A stretch of DNA of 64,000 bases from Anaerotignum lactatifermentans (GCF_016902535.1 NZ_JACSNY010000008.1:50766-114765); one strand, 5' to 3'; counted from the first letter of the stretch, positions 36,898 to 45,311 are shown. The notes: generated from the sequence alone by a model not told the origin. Program-made: numbers and translations.

Positions 36898-36945
36898 CCC
36901 ACGCTTATACAATACTCGCTGGTACAAGTATATCATAAGCGTGGG
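36898..36945 (-). promoter_or_regulatory. Long dyad in front of the recombinase gene
   Basis: CCCACGCTTAT (36898-36908) pairs with ATAAGCGTGGG (36935-36945) with further ATACT/AGTAT pairing inside. A TATACT -10-like box lies within it on the minus strand. It could be an autoregulatory operator or an attenuator for the recombinase gene. Confidence 0.5.
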
Positions 36946-36974
36946 CTGATTGACAGTCGTTATTCCGTATTTTT

Positions 36975-37160
36975 TCAGGAAGCGGCGGCAGCGTGCTGGA
37001 TCACATCTTCCAGCAGGCTGTCAAGCGGCTTCCCATCCTGTGCGAAATGCTCCGATACCTTGATACGGACTTTCCCCATGACAAAATACTGGGTGCCGTC
37101 TTTTTCGGTAAGCAGGGTGCCGCTGTTTTTGTTATTGCTCTCGTTTTTGCTTTTTGCCAT
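36975..37160 (-). CDS. Small element protein, TnpW-like
   Basis: A 61-residue protein with a central YFVMGKVRIKVSEHF segment and a helical end. Small proteins of this type sit beside the recombinase in Tn4451-like elements, where one is called TnpW; the similarity is by size, place and general pattern only. TGGAGGTAACTGCCT precedes ATG 37160. Confidence 0.6.
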   Translation of the reverse strand: MAKSKNESNNKNSGTLLTEKDGTQYFVMGKVRIKVSEHFAQDGKPLDSLLEDVIQHAAAAS

Positions 37161-37236
37161 AGGCAGTTACCTCCATAAATGAAATATGCCCGACAAGGGA
37201 ATGTCAGGCAGGTGTACAGCCGCAGACTGTCTCCGT

Positions 37237-37421
37237 GTCAACCAAACCGTGTCAACCGGCAGAAAAGACTTTGAAAACAATCCATAGGCGCTCTATTATT
37301 ATTTTTTACTTTTTCTTTGATTTCTTGGTTGACATGGTTGACAAAGGAGAGAAATGCCCCAAATATCAGGCTTTTCCCCGTCAACCGGCTGTCAACCAAA
37401 GCGTCAACCAAACTGTCAACC
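37237..37421. repeat. Cluster of GTCAACC iteron-like repeats
   Basis: Eight copies of the 7-mer GTCAACC lie in 185 bp: direct copies at 37237, 37251, 37380, 37391, 37403 and 37415 and inverted copies at 37327 and 37336. The last four are spaced 11-12 bp apart, about one helical turn. A ninth (inverted, 37505) lies inside the next gene. The place, next to replication genes, suggests an origin or a binding array. Confidence 0.75.
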
Positions 37422-37430
37422 GGTGGCTTT

Positions 37431-38828
37431 TCAGAATGGCAGTTCCATTTGCCGGGCTTCTTCTTCCGTGATTTCCTGAAAACCGTCCCCCTCCGGCGGA
37501 GCTTGGTTGACACGCTCCCAGCCTTTTTGAGAACCGTATTTCTTATACCGCTTCGGGCTTTTGTAGGCTACCCAGCCCTGTATGATGCCGCCCGCAATGC
37601 CGGTATTCATAATCTCGCAAATTGCCCGTGTCTCCCAGTCTGCCGGGGAATTTAAGTTCCCCAGTGCTTCCTCATAAAGCTGCTTGGAGCATACCCTGTC
37701 GCCGGTGTAGTCCTCCAAATAGGCGTAGATCATGCTAGCTTGTGTGTCTTCCTGCATAAAGTCCTGCTGGTGGGCGTTCAGGTATCGGTTCATTTCCATA
37801 CTGAATGACAGCTTATACTTCCCACTGCGGTAAACCGTCATGGCTTCCGCCCACATCTGTTCGATATACGCCCTCGCCGCCGCTTCATCATCCAGTATGT
37901 GAACCTCCGCCCGTTCCGGGTACACCGTCACGGGGAGAAAGCGCCGGTTGCCGGTGCGGTCACGGGGTAAAAAGTCCTGCCGGTTGGTCGTCCCTCCGAA
38001 TACACATTGCCGCAGCCGGTCTGCCGGGTGTGTCTCATACGGCACCTTGTAGGTTTCTTTCTGGCGGCTTAAGAATGACTTGATTTCCTCAATACTCTTG
38101 GCGTTGGCTGTGGCAATCATCTCCGACATCTCGATAATCCAATGCCCTTGCAGCTTGCGGTACACATTTTCATCGTCCAGCTTCTTCAAATCGTCTGAAA
38201 ACCATTCGTCCCTGCCTGCCAGCAGCCGGAAAAAGGTAGATTTCCCGGCTCCCTGACCACCAACCAGACAGAGCATGACCTCAAACTTGCTCCCCGGTCT
38301 GAATACCCGCCGGATGGCTCCCATCAGGAACAGTTTCAAGGCTTCATAGGTGTATTCGTCCGTATCGGCTCCCAGAAAGTGATGCAGGGCGTAACGGATG
38401 CGCTCTGTACCGTCCCATTGCAGACTGTTCAGGTAATCCCTGACTGGATGGTAGCGGTTTTCATTGGCAACAATCTTGATGGCGCTCTGCACCTTTTTCT
38501 CGCTGGTAAGCCCGTAATTTTCTTCCAGATACAAAAGCAGGTAGTTCATGTCCATGTCGGTCAGCGTGGTACTGGTGCGCTCCCAGCCCAGCGGCTTCAC
38601 AATGTCAATCTGCTCCGTCAAAAGGTTCAGGCGCAGCGCCCCGAGAAACAGAGGGTCACGCTGGAACACTGTCAGGCAGTTTCGGATGCTGTTCTTCACG
38701 CCGCCTTTCTGCGTCCCCTCTAATGTTTCCCGGATTTCTGCCGGTGTCTGCGCCGGTTCCATTGTGTCCATCGTCCTTTTGACCGCTTCCTGCGTTTCCG
38801 GCGGCAAGCTCTGAAATTCGCTGTTCAA
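37431..38828 (-). CDS. VapE-type (virulence-associated E family) replicative helicase
   Basis: A 465-residue superfamily-3-like ATPase. The Walker A motif GGQGAGKST is at 190-198, followed by the acidic and sensor regions (GHWIIEMSEM, then FGGTTNRQDFLPRDRTGNRRFLPV). Such proteins act with a CHC2 primase in phage satellites and mobile elements to replicate the element. TTG at 38828 is 9 nt after AAAGGAGG. The first 173 bp overlap the end of the primase gene in another frame. Confidence 0.87.
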   Translation of the reverse strand: MNSEFQSLPPETQEAVKRTMDTMEPAQTPAEIRETLEGTQKGGVKNSIRNCLTVFQRDPLFLGALRLNLLTEQIDIVKPLGWERTSTTLTDMDMNYLLLYLEENYGLTSEKKVQSAIKIVANENRYHPVRDYLNSLQWDGTERIRYALHHFLGADTDEYTYEALKLFLMGAIRRVFRPGSKFEVMLCLVGGQGAGKSTFFRLLAGRDEWFSDDLKKLDDENVYRKLQGHWIIEMSEMIATANAKSIEEIKSFLSRQKETYKVPYETHPADRLRQCVFGGTTNRQDFLPRDRTGNRRFLPVTVYPERAEVHILDDEAAARAYIEQMWAEAMTVYRSGKYKLSFSMEMNRYLNAHQQDFMQEDTQASMIYAYLEDYTGDRVCSKQLYEEALGNLNSPADWETRAICEIMNTGIAGGIIQGWVAYKSPKRYKKYGSQKGWERVNQAPPEGDGFQEITEEEARQMELPF

Positions 38829-39396
38829 GCCGCAACACCTCCTTTCCCTGTGCGGCGATCAATGCCGCTTTTTCTTCTATTTCTCCGTATAACAAAATAT
38901 CCAAAAGGTATTCTGTGTAGCTTATCCTCTGCAACGCTTCCACAAAAAGAGGATGCCAGATGGCATCCTGCGGCTGTGGGGCGTGTGCTGTTTTCCAATG
39001 CTCCAGCAGGCGCAGATAATCGCATAGCATCCGTAAACAATACCGTTCCGTTTCCTGAAATCTCTGCTCCGCTGATTTTTGTCGGGGCTGTGACCTGTTG
39101 TGACGCTTCTTATCTGGCGACGCATTGCCGGATTTCTCATAGGAAACGCCGAAGTCCTCCGCAAGCCTGACCGCAGCTTCCCGTTTCCCCAATCCATACA
39201 GCAAAGCGGCAAAGTCGATCACATCCCCGGAAGCCCCGCAACCGAAGCAGTAAAAGCGGCTGTCCACTTTCATGCTGGGCGTGCGGTCATTGTGGAATGG
39301 ACAGCAGACCATGCCATTTCTCCCCACCCGGATTCCATAGAATGAAGCAGCCTGCCGGGTGGTAACAGACTGTTTCACCGCTTCAAATACATTCAA
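38656..39396 (-). CDS. CHC2 zinc-finger primase-like protein
   Basis: A 246-residue protein with the DnaG-type zinc finger at its N terminus: Cys32, His35, Cys50 and Cys53 in CPFHNDRTPSMKV ... FYCFGCGASGDVIDF. The rest is helical and no TOPRIM domain is present, so it may bind DNA rather than synthesise primers alone. The C-terminal tail is hydrophilic and overlaps vapE by 173 bp. TTG 39396 follows GGAGGGAGCAT. Confidence 0.82.
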   Translation of the reverse strand: MNVFEAVKQSVTTRQAASFYGIRVGRNGMVCCPFHNDRTPSMKVDSRFYCFGCGASGDVIDFAALLYGLGKREAAVRLAEDFGVSYEKSGNASPDKKRHNRSQPRQKSAEQRFQETERYCLRMLCDYLRLLEHWKTAHAPQPQDAIWHPLFVEALQRISYTEYLLDILLYGEIEEKAALIAAQGKEVLRLEQRISELAAGNAGSGQKDDGHNGTGADTGRNPGNIRGDAERRREEQHPKLPDSVPA

Positions 39397-39443
39397 ATGC
39401 TCCCTCCATAAAAATACCGGTAGCGGTAAAGCTGCCGGTTATA

Positions 39444-40916
39444 TCATAGCTCCATCTCATGTTTCTTTCTCTGTACTTCCTGTGGCTGCTCCCTCCGGCG
39501 CAGTGCGGTATCTACGGCGTTCTGCACCTGCCGCAGCCGTATGACTTCCTCCCGGAGTGGCTTGTGCTGCGGAGACAGTTCGGCATACTCTGTTTTTAAC
39601 TGTGCATATTCCTGTTTCCATGCTTTCAGGGCAATGGGTTTTCCGTCCAGTTTTTCTTTCAGAATACGGCGGGCGGCATAAAACAGCCGTAACTCCGCAT
39701 CGTGGGATGTTTCAAATTTCTCCCTCTGTTTCTTAAACTTGATATTGTTCAATTCCGTATGGACAGGTTTTAGCCGCTGGTAATTCTCGCCCTCCCGTAT
39801 CAATTCCTGCAATTCCTTTATCCGGGCAGATTTCTTTTTCATGGAGCCGCTTAATGCTTCAAATTCTTCACTGACAGAGGAAAGACGCTCCTGCAAATCC
39901 TCTAATGTGAGCAGCTTGTTTTCCGTCAGATAATTGACGGCTTCGGCAAACTGCTTTAAGTTTCCGGTTCTGGCTTTATTGCTCCATGCCCCTGCGTTGC
40001 GCTGGTTGTAATAAGCGATCAGCAGGTCGGCAAGGCTCGGTGTCTGCGGTTTGGAAAGTTCTTCTTTTACCTCTGCCATCCAGACAAACAGGGCTTTGAT
40101 CTTCTTCCTCACATCCTGCATGAGCCGGTTGGTGGCTTTAATCCAGCGGTTCAGTTCCCCTTTCTCGGTGCGGATGCCCTTTGCTTCCATCTGCCGGACA
40201 TTAGCTCCCTCGTGGACAGTAGGTATCAGGTCAAGCCCCTGCCGCACATAGGAACGGTGGTCGATACGCACATCCAGCCCTTTTTCCTCAAATTTTGTAT
40301 TAATGGCAGCCGCCCACTGCTCCCGCCAGTGTTCCAGCGTTTCCGGCTCATGCCAGTCTGTTGTATGGACAGCGTTAAACATATAATCGCCGTTTTTATC
40401 CCGGATTCGGTTTCCATCTTCATCAAGAAGATATTCCCGCCGCTGTTTTTGTCCCCATGTGCCATCCGGGTTCAAAGGGCGCATTGTTGTCATCACATGG
40501 AAATGCGGGTTTGGGATACCGCCGTCCTCTTTCTCCGGGCTGTGAAAAGCGAGGTCAGCAATCATGCCTTTTGCCACAAACTGCTCCTGCACGAACTTCC
40601 TCGCCAGCTCCATGTTTTCTTCCAGCGTCAATTCATTCTGCATGGCAATATCAAAGGAATAGGCAAGCTGGGCTTTGGGATGTTTCTCGCAGCTCTCCAC
40701 AGCATTCCAGAGGGTTGCCCGGTCAAGATATACTTCCGGTGCATGGGGCGGCAGCATGATTTCCGAAGCGATCACGCCGCCCTTTTTTGTGTAGTCGCTG
40801 ACCTCTCCATAGTAGTTACTGTAAAGACGCTCCCCAGCTCGGTAGGCTGCGCTGGCAATGGCACTCTGACCGGCGCTACGCTTTATCTGTGCGATTGAAA
40901 AATGATAAAGTGCTAT
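39444..40916 (-). CDS. mobA: MOBQ-type relaxase (MobA/MobL family), apparent ATA start
   Basis: The relaxase nicks oriT and leads the strand into the recipient. From an ATA codon at 40914-40916 the protein reads [M]ALYHFSIAQIKRSAGQSA and places His5 and Tyr25 at the numbers of RSF1010 MobA, whose Tyr25 is catalytic. The HUH histidines are in PNPHFHVM. No ATG, GTG or TTG exists before the conserved part: the first ATG (40775) would delete Tyr25. AAAGGCGGTGA lies 8 nt before the ATA. Length would be 490 aa, with a long coiled C-terminal region. Confidence 0.85.
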   Translation of the reverse strand: MALYHFSIAQIKRSAGQSAIASAAYRAGERLYSNYYGEVSDYTKKGGVIASEIMLPPHAPEVYLDRATLWNAVESCEKHPKAQLAYSFDIAMQNELTLEENMELARKFVQEQFVAKGMIADLAFHSPEKEDGGIPNPHFHVMTTMRPLNPDGTWGQKQRREYLLDEDGNRIRDKNGDYMFNAVHTTDWHEPETLEHWREQWAAAINTKFEEKGLDVRIDHRSYVRQGLDLIPTVHEGANVRQMEAKGIRTEKGELNRWIKATNRLMQDVRKKIKALFVWMAEVKEELSKPQTPSLADLLIAYYNQRNAGAWSNKARTGNLKQFAEAVNYLTENKLLTLEDLQERLSSVSEEFEALSGSMKKKSARIKELQELIREGENYQRLKPVHTELNNIKFKKQREKFETSHDAELRLFYAARRILKEKLDGKPIALKAWKQEYAQLKTEYAELSPQHKPLREEVIRLRQVQNAVDTALRRREQPQEVQRKKHEMEL

Positions 40917-40918
40917 CC

Positions 40919-41236
40919 TTAGTCACCGCCTTTCTTCTGCCCGGAAATACGGGCGTGGTTCTCTGCGGCAAATCGGATGAAATGCTCCGCCTGTGGCAGA
41001 TTCAAAATGCTTTCCATTAGGGAATAAAATTCCGTTTCGGTCAGCTCCTTTGTCTGCGGCGCAATGCTCTCAATGGCTGCCCCGTGAGTAATCAGCCGGT
41101 GCGTCCTCTGTTTCCGGGAACCGCTTTCCAGATACGCCTGCCGGTTTTTCAAACGCTGCATTTTCCGTTTTTCCCGTTCCAGCAGGACAGTGGTTTTTTC
41201 ATATTCCTGCTTTAACTGTTCCAAAGATTTTTCCAT
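40919..41236 (-). CDS. DUF3847-like mobilization accessory protein
   Basis: A 105-residue protein with an N-terminal coiled coil (EQLKQEYEKTTVLLEREKRKMQRLKNRQ) and RTHRLITHGAAIESI, the signature I associate with DUF3847 proteins encoded just before MobA/MobL relaxases. Its TAA is 2 nt from the relaxase ATA codon, so the two are coupled. It may assist the relaxosome. ATG 41236 follows AAAGGATGTGAGAAC. Confidence 0.75.
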   Translation of the reverse strand: MEKSLEQLKQEYEKTTVLLEREKRKMQRLKNRQAYLESGSRKQRTHRLITHGAAIESIAPQTKELTETEFYSLMESILNLPQAEHFIRFAAENHARISGQKKGGD

Positions 41237-41479
41237 GTTCTCACATCCTTTACTGATAAGATAAAGAAAGACCATCCGCAGACAGTCTGTGTGTCAGTGC
41301 TTCTATAAAACCCGATGAAAAAGGAAAACCGCAGAGCGGATTTCTCTTTGCGGCGGGTACACAGGGGATAGCCGCTTTAGCGGCGCAAGGGGGTGTAGCC
41401 ACCTTGTCGGAGCGAAGCGAACGCAGACCTCGGATTGCTGATTTTATCAGCGGCAGAGGTAAGCTCCGCAGGACGCACG

Positions 41480-41518
41480 ATACATGGTCTTTAGACTATG
41501 TATAGAAGTGCGCCCTTA
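41480..41518 (+). other. oriT: MOBQ-type origin of transfer (oriT)
   Basis: A 10-bp inverted repeat ATACATGGTC (41480-41489) and GACTATGTAT (41494-41503, one G-T mismatch) is followed after 2 nt by AAGTGCGCCCT (41506-41516). This is the arrangement and core sequence of the RSF1010/R1162 origin of transfer, where nicking occurs within TAAGTGCG/CCCT. It lies between the relaxase operon and the next gene. Other hairpins crowd 41330-41480. Confidence 0.8.
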
Positions 41519-41522
41519 GTTC

Positions 41523-41726
41523 CTAAGGGATTTTGCCGTTTCCGGCAGTTTTGTCCTTTTTCTTGGAACGCTTGGAAAGATACTTCGGGCAGTCAACCAC
41601 AACCGCCCGGAAGCTCTGTTTACATTCGTGCTGGCATTTCCGGCACAGTTCGTTGTAAGTGATACGGCTGCGGTCATTTAAGAAGAAAGACCATTCCAGC
41701 CGTCGCTTGTTGCTCATTCTTGCCAT
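41523..41726 (-). CDS. Small zinc-ribbon-like element protein
   Basis: A 67-residue basic protein with CRKCQHEC and a further Cys, suggesting zinc binding, and a Lys/Arg-rich tail. Its gene borders oriT, so a DNA-binding or mobilization role is possible. AAAGGAGCCGGTT precedes ATG 41726. I do not recognise a named family. Confidence 0.65.
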   Translation of the reverse strand: MARMSNKRRLEWSFFLNDRSRITYNELCRKCQHECKQSFRAVVVDCPKYLSKRSKKKDKTAGNGKIP

Positions 41727-41867
41727 AACCGGCTCCTTTCTCCGTTTCTATCTGATGTACGCAGATAGGCTGTTTTGGTGTAGCGTTTCGGTATCATTTT
41801 TAAGGTTTTTTCCCTCTGTATGCCCCTTTGGAAAGTGCGGCAGTATTGCAAGTCAGGGAATGATACC

Positions 41868-42098
41868 TCACGCTTTTTTGTCGCTTCTCGGTACGGTTTC
41901 GGAGACTTTTGCCATCCATTCAAAGAAAGCAATTTTGCTGACTTTGATAAGCCTGCCCCTGCGGAACGCCGGAAAGCCGGGGGTGTGTACCAGCTCATAG
42001 GCGCTCGCTCTTGAAATTCCCATAATCCGCTGGATGTCCGCCACATCCAGAACCAGCGGTAAATCCTCGTAGCTGTTCAATCTCTTTTTATCGTTCAT
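41868..42098 (-). CDS. Excisionase-like helix-turn-helix protein
   Basis: A 76-residue MerR-like winged helix (LDVADIQRIMGISRASAYELVHTPGFPAFRRGRLIKVSKIAFFEWM), the type named excisionase/HTH_17 in mobile elements. It probably directs excision or controls element genes. ATG 42098 follows GGGAGGAACAGA. Confidence 0.82.
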   Translation of the reverse strand: MNDKKRLNSYEDLPLVLDVADIQRIMGISRASAYELVHTPGFPAFRRGRLIKVSKIAFFEWMAKVSETVPRSDKKA

Positions 42099-42313
42099 TC
42101 TGTTCCTCCCATAAATCAAATAGGTTAAAATGCTTCCTGCTGCCGTTCTCCCCAAAAGCCGTTTTCCTGCCCCATTCCTGCGGTGTTTCCCTGCATTGGT
42201 GCGCCGGATGCGTCACTTCTCCTGCCGGTCATATCCCTTTTGGACGGTCATTCACTTGTCAAGGTACTTTGTGGCACGAAATTACCAACTGCAATCATCA
42301 TAGCGGACTATCC

Positions 42314-42342
42314 TTGACAAAGCAATGCTTTTGCGATACCAT
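42314..42342 (+). promoter_or_regulatory. Promoter of the DUF6076-like gene
   Basis: TTGACA (42314-42319), 17-nt spacer, TACCAT (42337-42342). It implies that in-frame ATGs at or before 42350 are not the start. Confidence 0.55.
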
Positions 42343-42400
42343 GAGTGTAATGGATATAACTAAATTATATAATTACCATAAACAAAGGCAGGGGATAGGG

Positions 42401-43441
42401 ATGGAGAATCAGTTTATACGGCATGAGCCATGTTTTGAGAGGATTTTGTTTGTCCTGACGCTGGACAGGAAGAAAATGAAAGAGCGGATTTTGATTGGGG
42501 AAGAACAGCAGATCCGCTTCCTGCTGAACGGGAGCCAAAACGCAGAGGTGCTTTGTGATATGACACGCCCGCTGGGAACTTTTTTGATAAACTTTGAGCG
42601 TGACACGGACAGGGACTGGAACTTATACGGGCTTTCTCCACTGCGGCAAGCCCTCCACTCCAACCGATGGAAACAGCCGGAGCTGGAGCAGGCGGCAAGC
42701 GAATTTCTTTGGGAGAAATATCTTAGCAACGACCCTCTGAAAATGTATGTGGCGTTCCGTATCTGGAACAGCTATCTGCTTGCCAGAGAACCCCGTGACC
42801 GTAACGCTGCCTGTGACCGCTTCATGGATAAAATGAGCAGCCTGACCGGGGTATTCCATAACGAACCCATGAGCTTTGACAGGGAGACAGGAAAACCGAA
42901 ACATTTTCAAGCGGGCAGCCTTTATTTCAAAGGCGCACCGTCAGAAGATACCCGGCTTGACCTCTGGTTCCCGGACAACCGGCACACAGAAGAATGTGTG
43001 TCTGCCTATGCGTCCCTCTACCCGTTGATTACCTATTATCTGAACAGGCTGAATGACTGGGGGCTTTGCTTCCGGCAGTGCAAGGTCTGTGGGAAATATT
43101 TTCTGGCAAAGAGCCAGCGGTATGAGCTGTGCAGCGACAAGTGCCGCAAAGCACAGGCGCTTCAAAACAAGCGGGAATTTGACGAAAGGGCAAGAGAAAA
43201 TAACTATGACCTGCTTTATAAAAATGAATGCCAGAACTGGCGCAATAAAATAAACCGGGTAAAAAATACCGCAGGCTTTCCGGCTGACCGTCTGGAAAAA
43301 ATACAGGCTGCCTTTGCAGACTTTAAGAAAGAAGCATTGCAGAGAAAAAAGGCTGTAAAAACAGGAACAGCCAGCCCGAAAGAATTTACGGACTGGCTGT
43401 ATCAGCAGAGTAATGTAATTGTGGAACTGACTGAATACTAA
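42401..43441 (+). CDS. DUF6076-like protein with treble-clef zinc motif
   Basis: A 346-residue protein with a helical N-terminal body and a zinc motif CKVCGKYFLAKSQRYELCSD then KCRKAQ at about residues 225-255, similar to CGNR-type zinc fingers. The C terminus is charged and helical. It is coded opposite to the replication and mobilization genes. DUF6076 is my best recollection; no function is known. ATG 42401 follows AGGGGATAGGG. Confidence 0.65.
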   Translation: MENQFIRHEPCFERILFVLTLDRKKMKERILIGEEQQIRFLLNGSQNAEVLCDMTRPLGTFLINFERDTDRDWNLYGLSPLRQALHSNRWKQPELEQAASEFLWEKYLSNDPLKMYVAFRIWNSYLLAREPRDRNAACDRFMDKMSSLTGVFHNEPMSFDRETGKPKHFQAGSLYFKGAPSEDTRLDLWFPDNRHTEECVSAYASLYPLITYYLNRLNDWGLCFRQCKVCGKYFLAKSQRYELCSDKCRKAQALQNKREFDERARENNYDLLYKNECQNWRNKINRVKNTAGFPADRLEKIQAAFADFKKEALQRKKAVKTGTASPKEFTDWLYQQSNVIVELTEY

Positions 43442-43459
43442 TTTTTTCTCGTTGTGAGG

Positions 43460-43485
43460 TTTCTGTGACATTTTGCTGATACTAT
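43460..43485 (+). promoter_or_regulatory. Promoter of the two-component operon with response-regulator box
   Basis: TTTCTGTGACATTTT (43460-43474) precedes TACTAT (43480-43485). The TGTGACATTT motif recurs in front of the ABC transporter gene. Confidence 0.5.
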
Positions 43486-43508
43486 AAAAAGAAAAAGGAT
43501 GTGATACT

Positions 43509-44192
43509 ATGCGAATACTGGTTGTTGAAGATGACCAGCTTTTGAATAAGACATTAAGCTATAATCTGTCGGCTGTCGGATATTCCGTGGATGGAGCTAT
43601 GTCAAAGGCTGTTGCCATAAGATTTCTTGAAAAACAGGACTATGATTTAATCGTTTTGGATGTCAATCTGCCGGATGGGAACGGATTTGATATATGCCGC
43701 GAGGTAAAAGAACGCCGTCCCGATACCGCCGTGATTTTTCTAACCGCAAATGATATGGAAAGCGATATGCTGAAAGGATTTGAATTGGGCGCAGATGATT
43801 ATGTAACAAAGCCCTTTCCTATCAGCGTGTTCCAAAAGAAAGTATCTGCTTTACTGAACCGCATTTCAGCACAATCCGGCGGAGATTTCTACGATGATGG
43901 GAATTTGTATATCAATTTTTCCGAATTATCAGCGTGTCTTGCAGGACAGCCGATTACCCTTACATCATTGGAATATCGTTTACTAAAAGTGCTGACAAGA
44001 AATTCTCAAACTGTCCTGACCCGGCAGGTATTGCTTGAAAAGCTGTGGGATGCAGATGAAAATTATGTGGATGAACACGCACTTACCACAACGATCAGCC
44101 GCATCCGCAGTAAAATTGAAACGAACCGGCATTCCTACATCAAAACCGTTTACGGTATGGGCTATATGTGGATTGGAGGAGCGCAAAAATGA
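43509..44192 (+). CDS. OmpR-family response regulator
   Basis: A 227-residue regulator: receiver (EDD at residues 7-9, Asp in LIVLDVNLPDG near 51, Lys in VTKPF near 101) and a winged-helix DNA-binding domain (SLEYRLLKVLTRNSQTVLTRQVLLEKLWD, GMGYMW at the end). It overlaps the kinase by ATGA. Repeated TGTGACATTT boxes at its own and at the transporter promoter are its likely targets. Confidence 0.9.
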   Translation: MRILVVEDDQLLNKTLSYNLSAVGYSVDGAMSKAVAIRFLEKQDYDLIVLDVNLPDGNGFDICREVKERRPDTAVIFLTANDMESDMLKGFELGADDYVTKPFPISVFQKKVSALLNRISAQSGGDFYDDGNLYINFSELSACLAGQPITLTSLEYRLLKVLTRNSQTVLTRQVLLEKLWDADENYVDEHALTTTISRIRSKIETNRHSYIKTVYGMGYMWIGGAQK

Positions 44193-45220
44193 TTTCAAAA
44201 AAACTCTCCTTAAATAAAGTCTGCATAATACTGGCAACTACCATTTTACTTTTATCCGTGGTCATGTTTTCGGTTCTATATATCCTGACAAAAGAAATGT
44301 CTGTGGTATTTTGTAGCATGGCGTTCTGTCTGCTTTTTCTGCTTTGTGTTACTGTTTTTGTGATACTGATACGGCGAAAGCTGACTTTGTTTTCTGAAAT
44401 ACTTTGCTGCACCTTAGACGAAATGATGAATGGAAAAATAGATATATCACAGGTTGCCGAAGAAGAAAACCTATTTTACAAAATCAATCATCGGCTGGTG
44501 CGTCTTTATGAGGTTATGCAGGAAAGCAAAAACAGCGTTGCCAGTGAACGAGCTGACTTACAGGAATTGATTTCCGATATTTCTCATCAGGTAAAGACAC
44601 CGATAGCAAACTTAAAAATGGTAAATGCCACCTTATTAGAACAAGAAGTGCCATCGGATAAACAGCGGGAATTTCTGCTTGCCAGTGGCACACAGCTTGA
44701 TAAACTGGATTTCTTAATGCAGGCTATGATAAAAACATCCCGGCTTGAAACGGGTGTTATCTCACTTGAAAAGAAACAGCAACCCATCTATGATACTCTT
44801 GCTATGGCTCTGGGTGGTATCTTTCTGAACGCTGAAAGGAAGCACATACAAGTTGAAGTAAACTGCCCGGAAACATTGGTTGTTTCCCATGACCGCAAAT
44901 GGACAGCAGAAGCCTTATTTAACATATTGGATAATGCAGTTAAGTACACGCCGGAGTACGGTTCTATTCGTGTTTGCGTTGAAAGCTGGGAAATGCACCT
45001 GAAAGTCAGCATTACCGATACCGGCAAAGGTATTCCCGAAAACCAGCAAGGAGCAATTTTTAGGCGTTTTTATCGGGAAGAAAATGTCCACGATATAGAG
45101 GGAATCGGCATTGGGCTGTATCTCGCAAGGGAAATTATTAGCTTACAGAACGGTTATATACAAGTAACTTCTCAAGTAGGAACAGGCTCAACATTCTCCG
45201 TTTTTCTTCCCCATGAATAA
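44189..45220 (+). CDS. Intramembrane-sensing histidine kinase (BceS-like topology)
   Basis: A 343-residue kinase with two membrane helices (about 12-34 and 41-63) separated by only a few residues, so it has no extracellular sensor domain. The phosphorylation box is SDISHQVKTPIANL, followed by NILDNAVKYTPEYG, DTGKGIP and GIGIGLYLAREI. Kinases of this shape are usually switched on by a partner ABC transporter. ATG 44189 follows GGAGGAGCGCAAAA. Confidence 0.88.
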   Translation: MISKKLSLNKVCIILATTILLLSVVMFSVLYILTKEMSVVFCSMAFCLLFLLCVTVFVILIRRKLTLFSEILCCTLDEMMNGKIDISQVAEEENLFYKINHRLVRLYEVMQESKNSVASERADLQELISDISHQVKTPIANLKMVNATLLEQEVPSDKQREFLLASGTQLDKLDFLMQAMIKTSRLETGVISLEKKQQPIYDTLAMALGGIFLNAERKHIQVEVNCPETLVVSHDRKWTAEALFNILDNAVKYTPEYGSIRVCVESWEMHLKVSITDTGKGIPENQQGAIFRRFYREENVHDIEGIGIGLYLAREIISLQNGYIQVTSQVGTGSTFSVFLPHE

Positions 45221-45230
45221 CCTGTTTTTT

Positions 45231-45311
45231 TGAAATGTCACAGAATTGTGACATTTCAGGGCAATTTATTATGTCGGCTGTGACATTTCTGTGAGGATTG
45301 CCATTTATAAT
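45231..45311 (+). promoter_or_regulatory. Operator and promoter of the ABC transporter genes
   Basis: A perfect palindrome with 12-bp arms (TGAAATGTCACA at 45231-45242 and TGTGACATTTCA at 45247-45258) and a further CTGTGACATTTCTGTGAGG (45279-45297) precede TATAAT (45306-45311). The -35 position falls inside the second box, as expected for activation by the response regulator. Confidence 0.65.

Noticed and set aside
37237..37421. CRISPR array
   Set aside because: Units are only 7 bp, in both orientations and irregularly spaced, with no cas genes nearby.
37238..37513. 91-codon minus-strand frame with repeated Val-Asp-Ser/Val-Asn units
   Set aside because: The repeats in the translation merely reflect the GTCAACC iterons, and the frame overlaps the end of the helicase gene.
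39444..40775. Relaxase starting at ATG 40775
   Set aside because: This start would remove the conserved N-terminal His5 and catalytic Tyr25 that are plainly encoded in frame upstream.
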